Of a stretch of 5,277 nucleotides of DNA, positions 1 through 5,277 are shown in pieces. Source of the stretch: Chloroflexota bacterium. GTDB lineage: Bacteria > Chloroflexota > Dehalococcoidia > Lucifugimonadales > Lucifugimonadaceae. The stretch is from positions 1 to 5,277 of the forward strand of contig JACQUF010000441.1 in assembly GCA_016210435.1 (NCBI GenBank). The letters are read 5' to 3'. The stretch's first letter is position 1. Every line of letters starts with the position of its first letter. The notes beneath the pieces are model-generated. The model searched no databases and had not been told where the DNA came from. It worked only from the letters and a program-made list of their open reading frames with translations. Position numbers and translations under genes: made by a program.

Positions 1-943
1 CGACGCCGTTCGATGACGAAGCCCTGAATAGAGGCGGACGGCCCACCTCGCAGATTTCCGTCGCCACCGGGCACCTGTCTGCGAACTTGCATCCCGCCAA
101 CAAAGATCCCCGAAGGACCCCACCCTGCAAATCGCTCCTCCACTTGCGCTTCGGATCCGGTCGCGGGATCGAACTCACCAGCAGGCGCGTGTACGGATGC
201 CTGGGCTCATGGACGATCTCGCCAACATCGCCCGCCTCTACAACGGAGCCCCTGTAGAGCACGACCATCCGGTCACTGACCTGATACGCGGTCGTGAGGT
301 CATGCGTTATGTACAGGACCGAGATCCCGAGCTCGCGTTTGAGGCGAAGGATGCTCTCGAGGATCGTCGCCCGTAGCGAAGCATCGACCATTGAGACCGG
401 TTCATCCGCCAGGATCACCCGCGGTTTGAGAAGCAGCGCCCGCGCAACCATCAAACGTTGCCGCTGCCCACCGCTCAACTGGTGCGGGTAGTGCCCGAGA
501 GTCTCTTCGGGCCGGAGCCCCACCAGCGTCAAAGCGTCTTCGATCCGCGACCGGGCGTCGGCCCGCGACTTCGCCAGCTTGAAGGTCTTCAGCGGCACGT
601 TCAGAACGTGATCCACCTTGTGGAACGGGTTGAACGATTCAAACGGATCCTGGAAGATCGCCTGAACTTCCCGTCGGAACTCTCTCCACTGACGCCGGGA
701 CAACCTCGTCAACGGCGTGCCCCTGTAAACCACAGCGCCGGATGTGGGTGTGATCATTCCCAGCAAAAGCCGCGCGAGAGTGGTCTTGCCGCTTCCGCTC
801 TCTCCAACCAGCGCGACAATGGACGGCCTGTCCGCGTTGATGCCGAAGGACATGCCATCCACCGCGGCCACACCTTTCCCCCGGAGCAGCCCGCGCCCGT
901 AAATCTGGGTCACGTTATGCGCTTCCAGCAGGAGCTCTGTCAT
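1..943 (-). CDS. DppF-type peptide/nickel-family ABC transporter ATP-binding protein (C-terminus cut by window edge)
   Basis: This is the second of the two cytoplasmic ATPases that power the importer; it would pair with the upstream ATPase beneath the two permeases. From the ATG at 943, 314 codons are open to the window edge. Seen in order: Walker A GESGSGKTT (residues 47-55), Q-loop FQDP (97-100) followed by SFNP, ABC signature LSGGQ (156-160), Walker B VILADEP (176-182), D-loop SMVD (184-187) and switch histidine in THD (H214). The family-specific C-terminal extension follows, with the HPYT box and cysteines C285, C291 and C298 in the GCxFxxRCPxxxxxC pattern. All catalytic motifs look intact. 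The start overlaps the stop of the upstream ATPase as ATGA, and no clear Shine-Dalgarno sequence precedes it, so translation is probably coupled. Only the last few residues, including the expected fourth cysteine, lie outside the window. The ATPase role is certain; the substrate is unknown. Confidence 0.95.
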   Translation of the reverse strand, partial: MTELLLEAHNVTQIYGRGLLRGKGVAAVDGMSFGINADRPSIVALVGESGSGKTTLARLLLGMITPTSGAVVYRGTPLTRLSRRQWREFRREVQAIFQDPFESFNPFHKVDHVLNVPLKTFKLAKSRADARSRIEDALTLVGLRPEETLGHYPHQLSGGQRQRLMVARALLLKPRVILADEPVSMVDASLRATILESILRLKRELGISVLYITHDLTTAYQVSDRMVVLYRGSVVEAGDVGEIVHEPRHPYTRLLVSSIPRPDPKRKWRSDLQGGVLRGSLLAGCKFADRCPVATEICEVGRPPLFRASSSNGV

Positions 944-1911
944 CCGGCGCCGCCGTCGTACAAATGGCATGAGACCCATCGGGCCGGCGCGATTTCGCGG
1001 TAGGCCGGCACGACCGTTTTGCATCGATCCAGAACTTTCGGGCAGCGAGGGTGGAACGTGCAGCCCGGCGGCAATGCACGAAGCGACGGCGGCAATCCTG
1101 GAATTCCTCTGAATCGCCCCTTCGTCTCGAAGTCTGGAAGGCTGGAGATCAGGAGCTGTGTGTACGGGTGCTGGGGGTCTTCGAACAACTGAGACACCGG
1201 AGCGACCTCGACCAGCGTTCCGGCGTACATCACCCCGATCCGGTCGCAGAACTGCGCCATCAGCCCCATGTCGTGCCCGACCAGGATTACGGCTGCGCCG
1301 AGGTCCTTCTGCACCTGATCGAGTGTCGCCATCACCTGCATCTGCACCACGACATCCAGGGCGCTGGTCGGTTCGTCGGCGACGATCACCGAGGGTTCCA
1401 GCGCGATCGACATCGCGATAATCACCCGCTGCTTCATCCCGCCGCTCAGCTCATGTGGATACCTGTTTGCGACATCAGGCGGCAGGCCCACCTTCCGTAA
1501 CAACCGTTCAATAGTCGTGGACATGTCTTCGCCGCGGCTGACCTTGCGGTGAGCACCGATTGTGTCGTGGAAATGGCCTCGCACGCGCATGACGGGGTTC
1601 AGCGAATTCATCGCCCCCTGGGGTATCAGGGAGATCTCAGCCCCGCGCGCACGGCGAGTCTCCTCTTCTGAGAGGGCCAGCAGATTCCTGCCGTTGAGCG
1701 TTATGTGCCCACCCTCAACGAAGGCAGGCGGATTGAGCAGCCGCATCAGCGCCATCGCCGTCGTCGTTTTGCCAGATCCCGACTCACCGACCAGCCCGAA
1801 CTTCTCACCCTTCTGGAGCGAAAAGCTCACGCCATCGACCGCCTTCACCACGCCCTGAGAGGTGTGGTAGTAGACCTTCAGCTCACTCACCTGAAGGATC
1901 GGCTGGGTCAT
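940..1911 (-). CDS. DppD-type peptide/nickel-family ABC transporter ATP-binding protein
   Basis: A 323-residue cytoplasmic ATPase, a normal length for DppD/OppD. Motifs seen: Walker A GESGSGKTT (residues 42-50), Q-loop PQGAMNSLNP (97-106), signature LSGGM (155-159; Met at the last position is common in this subfamily), Walker B VIVADEP (175-181), D-loop SALD (183-186) and switch histidine in GHD (H213). The C-terminal oligopeptide-transporter extension has HPYT (248-251) and four cysteines, C284, C290, C297 and C315, a set that in some relatives holds an iron-sulfur cluster. The reading frame stays open upstream to 2022, but the ATG at 1911 is chosen because MTQPILQVSELKVYY is a standard family N-terminus and because this ATG overlaps the permease stop as ATGA. 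The upstream stretch is out-of-frame permease sequence. There is no good Shine-Dalgarno, which suggests coupling. The family is sure; the transported substrate is not. Confidence 0.96.
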   Translation of the reverse strand: MTQPILQVSELKVYYHTSQGVVKAVDGVSFSLQKGEKFGLVGESGSGKTTTAMALMRLLNPPAFVEGGHITLNGRNLLALSEEETRRARGAEISLIPQGAMNSLNPVMRVRGHFHDTIGAHRKVSRGEDMSTTIERLLRKVGLPPDVANRYPHELSGGMKQRVIIAMSIALEPSVIVADEPTSALDVVVQMQVMATLDQVQKDLGAAVILVGHDMGLMAQFCDRIGVMYAGTLVEVAPVSQLFEDPQHPYTQLLISSLPDFETKGRFRGIPGLPPSLRALPPGCTFHPRCPKVLDRCKTVVPAYREIAPARWVSCHLYDGGAG

Positions 1912-2813
1912 GAAGATTTTCGCAATCTCACGTTCACGATCTGGTCCATCCCCATCGATGTAAGGAGCAGGCCCACGAAGATGAACGCGATGATCGCTAT
2001 CGGCGGCGCCCACCACCACCACATCTGACGCAGGATCGCCCCGTAGAACCGGCTCCAGTAGATCTCCATTCCGAGCGTGAACTGGTTCTGTGGTCCCAGG
2101 CCAAGCGCCTCCAGTCCCACGGACGCGAGCATGGCCCCCGAAACTGCGCCGACGAAACTTGCCGCGATGTAGGGCAGCAGGTTCGGGAGTATCTCCTGGA
2201 TCACGATCGCCAACCCGGACATCCCGTTCATCTTGGCCACATTCACATACCCCCGCTCGCGCAGGGACAGGACCTGCGCGCGGATGGTCCGGGTCGGGTA
2301 CATCCAGGCCAGCGAGGCCACGATCACCGCCATGAGCTCTACGCTCATCGAACGCACGCTGACCGCGACCAGCACCAGAATCGCCACGCCCGGGAGAATG
2401 ATCAGGGTGTCCGAAAGGGCCCGCACGACGTTGTCAATAATTCCGCCGAAATACCCGGCCAGCAGGCCGAGCAGAACGCCGATCGCCAGCCCCACTCCAC
2501 CCGCGATGAGCCCTATCTTCAGGGTATTGGGCATACCAAGCATCATCACCGTTAGAACGTCGCGTCCCTGCGTCTGGGTGCCCAGCAGGTGGTCACCCGA
2601 AGGCCTCAGCCTGGCAGGGAATGCCCCGACTTTCGCATGGTCATGGTTGACCAGGCTCGGCCCCACCAACGCGAGCAGGCCCACGACGAGGAGCAGTCCG
2701 AGGCCCGCCGCGAGCGGCTTGTTACCCGAGAAGAATCGCGCGGAACGCCGCAGATAGGCGCCGGCCGTCGCCCTCTCCGTCGTCGCTGGCTGGACGCTCG
2801 TCTCGACGTTCAT
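1908..2813 (-). CDS. DppC-type ABC transporter permease
   Basis: The second inner-membrane subunit of the importer, 301 residues. It has the layout of the DppC/OppC family: a short charged N-terminus, TM1 at about 34-55, the family motif HLLGTQTQGRD (75-85; usual form HxLGTDxxGRD), then further hydrophobic spans at about 98-120, 135-152, 158-173, 215-232 and 270-287. The cytoplasmic EAA-type coupling loop that touches an ATPase is at about 188-214 (YVNVAKMNG followed by ILPNLLP). The end, NVRLRKSS, matches the usual NPRLR-type tail with Val for Pro. The frame is open far upstream to 3842, but that part is a shadow of the other permease; the ATG at 2813 is chosen because it overlaps the upstream TGA as ATGA and gives a normal length. 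Only a weak AGG lies 11 bases before it. A run of four tryptophans (265-268) before the last membrane span is unusual. Confidence 0.95.
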   Translation of the reverse strand: MNVETSVQPATTERATAGAYLRRSARFFSGNKPLAAGLGLLLVVGLLALVGPSLVNHDHAKVGAFPARLRPSGDHLLGTQTQGRDVLTVMMLGMPNTLKIGLIAGGVGLAIGVLLGLLAGYFGGIIDNVVRALSDTLIILPGVAILVLVAVSVRSMSVELMAVIVASLAWMYPTRTIRAQVLSLRERGYVNVAKMNGMSGLAIVIQEILPNLLPYIAASFVGAVSGAMLASVGLEALGLGPQNQFTLGMEIYWSRFYGAILRQMWWWWAPPIAIIAFIFVGLLLTSMGMDQIVNVRLRKSS

Positions 2814-3814
2814 CTCGATTGATACCTGATCCGCGGATCGATCAACGGGTACAGGAGATCGAGTGCGAACATCGCAACCGCAATCGAGATCGCCAGGATC
2901 AGCACGATCCCCTGCACGACGAAGAAGTCCTTCCCATTGATGGCCTCGAACAGCCTGAATCCGAGACCCGGATAAGAAAAGATCACTTCGACCAGCACGG
3001 CGCCCGATACGGCATGGCCCAGCAAAATCGCCAGCGCGGTCAGTTGGGGCAGTAAAGAATTCCGCACTCCGTACCACAGGAAGATCCGCGTCTTCGGCAG
3101 GCCTCTTGCCTGCGCGAGCGTGATGTAGTCCTCTCCCAGAGTTGAGATCAACATCCCGCGCATTCCAAGCGCCCACGACCCGATGCTCGACAGGATTATG
3201 GATAGCGCCGGAAGCACGGCGTGCATGAACACACTTTGCACGGTCGGCCAATCGGCCCTGAGTTCGGAGCCGAAGGTATAACCGCCGCCCGAGGGAAACA
3301 CGCGATAGGTCACCACGACAAAGAAGATCAGCACCATGCCGATCAGGAAATAAGGGACCGCGGCTGTCAGAAGGAACACAGGCACCAGCGCCTTGACGAA
3401 CTTCGGCGTACCGGGCCAACCCAGCGCCGCTCCGAGAAGGATTCCAACCGAGAAGCTGATGACCGTCGCGATGCCAAGGAGCCCGATTGTCCATGGCAGG
3501 GCCGCCCATATGATGTGCGACACCCTGGCGGGGTAGTGCACCAGCGACGTCCCGAAGTCGAATTGAAATACGTTGACCCAGTACGCCAGGTACTGCTTCC
3601 ACACAGACTCGTCGAGGCCCAGCTCCGCCCGGTACGCCGCCGCGATCTCCTGCACGTTCCCCACCGACCCACCGCCAGCTGCGACGAGCCGGTTGATCGC
3701 GTTCTCGACAGGGTCGCCGGGCATCAGACGCGCAATCATGAAGTTGACGGTAACGGCCACAAATATGATGAGCAGGAGCATGCCCACCCTTCGAGACAGG
3801 TACGCGAGTGTCAA
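2810..3814 (-). CDS. DppB-type ABC transporter permease (TTG start)
   Basis: The first inner-membrane subunit of the importer, 334 residues, a normal length for DppB/OppB. The N-terminus reads TLAYLSRRVGMLL and runs into TM1 (about 10-30), ending in the hallmark PGDP (32-35). A periplasmic region follows with AELGLDESVWKQY (63-75) and FDFGTS (85-90), both standard for the family. Further spans lie at about 106-131, 143-168, 196-215, 255-278 and 299-320. The EAA-type coupling loop is at about 229-259 (DYITLAQARGLPK followed by NSLLPQL). The C-terminus has YPLIDPRIRY (322-331). No ATG gives a proper N-terminus. TTG at 3814 is chosen because it overlaps the hydrolase TGA as TTGA, has AGGAG 8 bases upstream, and yields the canonical family start. 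A longer open frame to 4054 is hydrolase sequence read out of frame. The substrate is not determined. Confidence 0.95.
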   Translation of the reverse strand: MTLAYLSRRVGMLLLIIFVAVTVNFMIARLMPGDPVENAINRLVAAGGGSVGNVQEIAAAYRAELGLDESVWKQYLAYWVNVFQFDFGTSLVHYPARVSHIIWAALPWTIGLLGIATVISFSVGILLGAALGWPGTPKFVKALVPVFLLTAAVPYFLIGMVLIFFVVVTYRVFPSGGGYTFGSELRADWPTVQSVFMHAVLPALSIILSSIGSWALGMRGMLISTLGEDYITLAQARGLPKTRIFLWYGVRNSLLPQLTALAILLGHAVSGAVLVEVIFSYPGLGFRLFEAINGKDFFVVQGIVLILAISIAVAMFALDLLYPLIDPRIRYQSR

Positions 3815-4671
3815 CTGGTGCGCTCCTGCTGGTTCGCCACAAGGCGCCGTCCCAACGCGTCGCCCAGGATCATATGCATGTCGGCCTTCGGAATGAACGG
3901 ACAGTGCGCGCGCACGACCTCCAGAGTCTGCCGGTACGTGCACCTCCCCTTGTTGCAGACGGGGAAATCGGATCCCCAGCAAAGACGATCGGACCCGAAG
4001 GCCGTGTAGATACGTTCGAACATGCCGATGGAGTCGCGGTATGGAAAGTCCCACTCGCTGGCGGAACCGTAATAGAAACCTGAGACCTTGACCATGATGT
4101 TTGCCAGCGCGGCCGATTCCATCAATTGCTTCAGGTCGCTATCGTACGTGGCCGATCTTGGTCTCAGGCCGCCAAGGTGATGGCACAGTATGGTCAACCT
4201 CGGAAACGCGGCCGCGATCTCCCGTAGCTCCGGTTGCCAGCCTGGCCCTCCCGAAATGCTCGCTATCAACCCGTACTGCGTCGCCACCGCGAAGAACTCT
4301 CTTCCCTGGGAGGACCTAAGCCACTCGTCCGGTTCACTCTTGAGGTAGTGCGTGAACCCTTTGACCTTCCATTGCCGCGCGATCTTCTCGAGACGCTCTG
4401 CAGCCCCTGCCGTGTGGTAAGTCGAAGACCATGACGAATCGACGTCAGGAAACGGGATGAACCGTCCTTCGTACCGGGCGGCCTCCGACACGACGTACTC
4501 GTTGTTGTCGGGGTTCTGGCCAATGCGGGCGCATATGACCACCGCCATGTCGACGCCGTTCTGGTCCATCTCGAACAAGAGTTGTTGTACGCGGCCCCTG
4601 GAATCGACATCCGGCACCTGCGGCTGATAAGGCCATCTTGCCCAGGCGTGGCAGTGGCTGTCGATGATCAT
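3811..4671 (-). CDS. Amidohydrolase-2 family (PF04909-type) TIM-barrel hydrolase
   Basis: A predicted soluble cytoplasmic hydrolase of 286 residues with no signal peptide or membrane span. Amidohydrolase-fold marks: HCH near the N-terminus (H6, H8; the HxH after strand 1), LTILCHHLGG (159-168, H165 being the usual conserved His), KVSGFYY (195-201) and CWGSDFPV (231-238) with the putative catalytic Asp D235; the end MILGDALGRRL (267-277) matches the family's closing helix. Relatives hydrolyse lactones, decarboxylate aromatic acids or cleave amide or ester bonds. Strand 5, where metal-dependent members often keep another His, reads ASISGGPG (137-144) with none, so metal use is uncertain and a lactonase-like (COG3618-type) mechanism is possible. 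The gene sits between the binding protein and permeases and overlaps the latter by 4 bases, pointing to work on the imported solute. ATG at 4671 is preferred over in-frame TTG at 4677 because GAGG is 10 rather than 4 bases away. Seven cysteines is a high count. Confidence 0.9.
   Translation of the reverse strand: MIIDSHCHAWARWPYQPQVPDVDSRGRVQQLLFEMDQNGVDMAVVICARIGQNPDNNEYVVSEAARYEGRFIPFPDVDSSWSSTYHTAGAAERLEKIARQWKVKGFTHYLKSEPDEWLRSSQGREFFAVATQYGLIASISGGPGWQPELREIAAAFPRLTILCHHLGGLRPRSATYDSDLKQLMESAALANIMVKVSGFYYGSASEWDFPYRDSIGMFERIYTAFGSDRLCWGSDFPVCNKGRCTYRQTLEVVRAHCPFIPKADMHMILGDALGRRLVANQQERTS
3823..3827 (-). promoter_or_regulatory. Ribosome binding site deciding the TTG start of the DppB-type permease
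   Basis: AGGAG lies inside the last codons of the hydrolase gene, 8 bases before the TTG at 3814. It is the best Shine-Dalgarno match at any junction in the window and supports TTG as the true start. It may offset the weaker start codon. Confidence 0.75.
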
Positions 4672-4681
4672 CCGCAATACG

Positions 4682-4685
4682 CCTC
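4682..4685 (-). promoter_or_regulatory. Ribosome binding site of the hydrolase gene
   Basis: GAGG (within TTGAGGC) lies 10 bases before the ATG at 4671 but only 4 bases before the in-frame TTG at 4677. This spacing, together with ATG being the stronger codon, favours the shorter start. It is the only recognisable site in the gap. Confidence 0.6.
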
Positions 4686-4720
4686 AATCGGGAGTGCACG
4701 CGCGGTGCCCGCATATAACG

Positions 4721-4754
4721 TCAGGGGCCGCGACGGCGATGTCGTGGCCCCTGA
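4721..4754 (-). promoter_or_regulatory. Strong intergenic hairpin (partial terminator or mRNA-stabilising stem)
   Basis: On the transcribed strand TCAGGGGCC pairs perfectly with GGCCCCTGA (9 bp). Inside it, after one A-C mismatch, CGAC pairs with GTCG around a 6-base loop ATCGCC. The stem begins 29 bases after the binding-protein stop. It is followed by CGTTATATGC, which is not a run of T, so it is not a classical intrinsic terminator. Hairpins after the binding-protein gene are known in other importer operons (for example the malE-malF interval) to protect the upstream message and lower downstream expression. That role here is inferred. Confidence 0.6.
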
Positions 4755-4783
4755 TCCCGCTATTGCACGTTCCCGCGTGTGGG

Positions 4784-5277
4784 CTACTTTGCCCCGGTTG
4801 GCTTCAGCCTGTGCACCGCCAGATTGAAACCCTCCCAGGGAATATACGGCGCCATGTACGGGTCCTTCTCGCTCATCCATCCAGTCCAGTAGTGCTTGTT
4901 GAAGATGGGCAGCTGGAACTCTCCGGCAAGGGTCAGCTCCGGCATGTCGCGGAGGTATATCACCATTGCCTGGCGCAGCAGTCCCATGTACTTGGCGTCC
5001 GACACCGATGGAGTCATGGCCTCCATCTGGTTCAGGATCGCATCGAGCTCCGGATTCATGTACCGGGACGTCGACCTGATGTTGGGTACCGCGGTCCCGA
5101 TTGGCTTCGCGTACTTCGAGTGGAAGTGATCGAGCGTCTGCCACGGGTCGTAGATGCTTCCGCAGTGGACCCACAGCATGAGGTCGAACTTCCCCTGGCT
5201 CAGCGTGTCGGTGAACGCGGTGCCCTGGATCACCTCGAATTTCGCGTCGAAACCCGCGGCCTTGAGCTGGTCGGCGA
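4784..5277 (-). CDS. Family 5 extracellular solute-binding protein (SBP_bac_5/DppA-OppA type), C-terminal 163 residues only
   Basis: This is the end of the importer's substrate-binding protein; the N-terminus, signal peptide or lipobox and most of domain I lie beyond the right edge. The visible part begins ADQLKAAGFDAKFEV, which matches the conserved late segment of family 5 binding proteins (LxxxLkxaGidvel), and continues with TLSQGKFDLMLW, the usual lead-in to the last lobe. It then has a segment rich in Tyr and Asn (SRYMNPELDAILNQM), a helix LLRQAMVIYLRDMPELTL, and a Trp/Tyr-rich tail (HYWTGWM, YIPWEGF) that in the family helps form the ligand site. It ends at TAG (4784-4786). The full protein would normally be about 520-620 residues. 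An internal GTG at 5233 is not the start because the frame stays open to the edge with good family sequence. The protein should act outside the membrane and hand solute to the two permeases. The ligand cannot be inferred. Confidence 0.92.
   Translation of the reverse strand, partial: ADQLKAAGFDAKFEVIQGTAFTDTLSQGKFDLMLWVHCGSIYDPWQTLDHFHSKYAKPIGTAVPNIRSTSRYMNPELDAILNQMEAMTPSVSDAKYMGLLRQAMVIYLRDMPELTLAGEFQLPIFNKHYWTGWMSEKDPYMAPYIPWEGFNLAVHRLKPTGAK

Larger units (their letters stand above)
4672..4783 (-). other. Intergenic gap between binding protein and hydrolase genes
   Basis: This 112-base stretch is the only non-coding sequence of any size in the window. It holds the hairpin at 4721-4754 and the ribosome binding site at 4682-4685. 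No convincing promoter is seen: a TTATAT-like hexamer just after the hairpin has no matching -35 element at the right distance. The simplest reading is that the downstream genes are transcribed by read-through from the binding-protein promoter outside the window. Confidence 0.7.

Noticed and set aside
458..1003. Plus-strand open frame (181 codons) opposite the second ATPase
   Set aside because: The opposite strand encodes a complete run of ABC ATPase motifs; this frame shows only low-complexity Arg/Pro-rich sequence.
2814..3842. Long upstream extension of the DppC-type reading frame, giving a possible 644-residue protein
   Set aside because: The extra part lies in another frame of the first permease and reads as Arg/Gly-rich shadow sequence, while the ATG at 2813 gives a normal family N-terminus and an ATGA overlap.
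3221..4009. Long plus-strand open frame (262 codons) antisense to the permease and hydrolase genes
   Set aside because: It is rich in Arg, His and Gln with no recognisable domain, lies wholly opposite two well-supported genes, and is of the kind GC-rich DNA produces by chance.
4710..4720. TTATAT hexamer after the hairpin as a possible -10 promoter element for the hydrolase
   Set aside because: No TTGACA-like element is found 16-18 bases upstream, where the hairpin arm lies; read-through from the upstream gene explains expression better.
4721..4754. The hairpin as a classical intrinsic terminator
   Set aside because: The stem is strong enough, but the bases after it (CGTTATATGC) lack a T-run, and the genes beyond clearly belong to the same transporter.
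4668..5174. Minus-strand open frame overlapping the end of the binding-protein gene and the gap
   Set aside because: It is out of frame with clear binding-protein sequence, has no domain, and its coding potential ends in the intergenic hairpin region.

Overview
The window is one densely packed, single-direction gene cluster read entirely from the minus strand. It encodes a peptide/opine/nickel-type (Dpp/Opp family) ABC importer with an amidohydrolase gene built into it. In transcription order (right to left) the genes are: the C-terminal part of a family 5 solute-binding protein (SBP, cut by the right edge), an amidohydrolase-2-type TIM-barrel hydrolase, a DppB-type permease, a DppC-type permease, a DppD-type ATPase, and a DppF-type ATPase (its last residues cut by the left edge). 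No RNA gene, mobile element, CRISPR array or plus-strand gene could be supported.

The five genes from the hydrolase to the second ATPase are joined by four consecutive 4-base stop/start overlaps (TTGA, ATGA, ATGA, ATGA), so they are almost certainly one co-transcribed, translationally coupled unit. The only real gap is the 111 bases between the SBP and the hydrolase. It carries a strong imperfect hairpin (4721-4754) starting 29 bases after the SBP stop codon, where a hairpin that protects the SBP message or partly stops transcription would be expected. This would let the SBP be made in excess over the rest.

Proposed working model (inference): the exported SBP captures a small solute outside the cell, the DppB/DppC pair forms the membrane channel, and the two ATPases drive import. 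The cytoplasmic hydrolase then opens or cleaves the solute or a product of it. The substrate cannot be read from the sequence. Dpp/Opp-family importers carry peptides but also oligosaccharides, opines and metal chelates, and the ATPase wording here (IPQGAMNSLNP in one, EPVSMVDASLR in the other) recalls, from memory, the environmental and sugar-associated members more than enterobacterial Dpp.

The organism looks like a free-living bacterium with a GC-rich genome (roughly 60% by eye, G/C-rich third positions, a TTG start, TGA and TAG stops). The phylum cannot be fixed from this window; a soil or sediment lineage such as Chloroflexota, Actinomycetota or a proteobacterium-like group would all fit.
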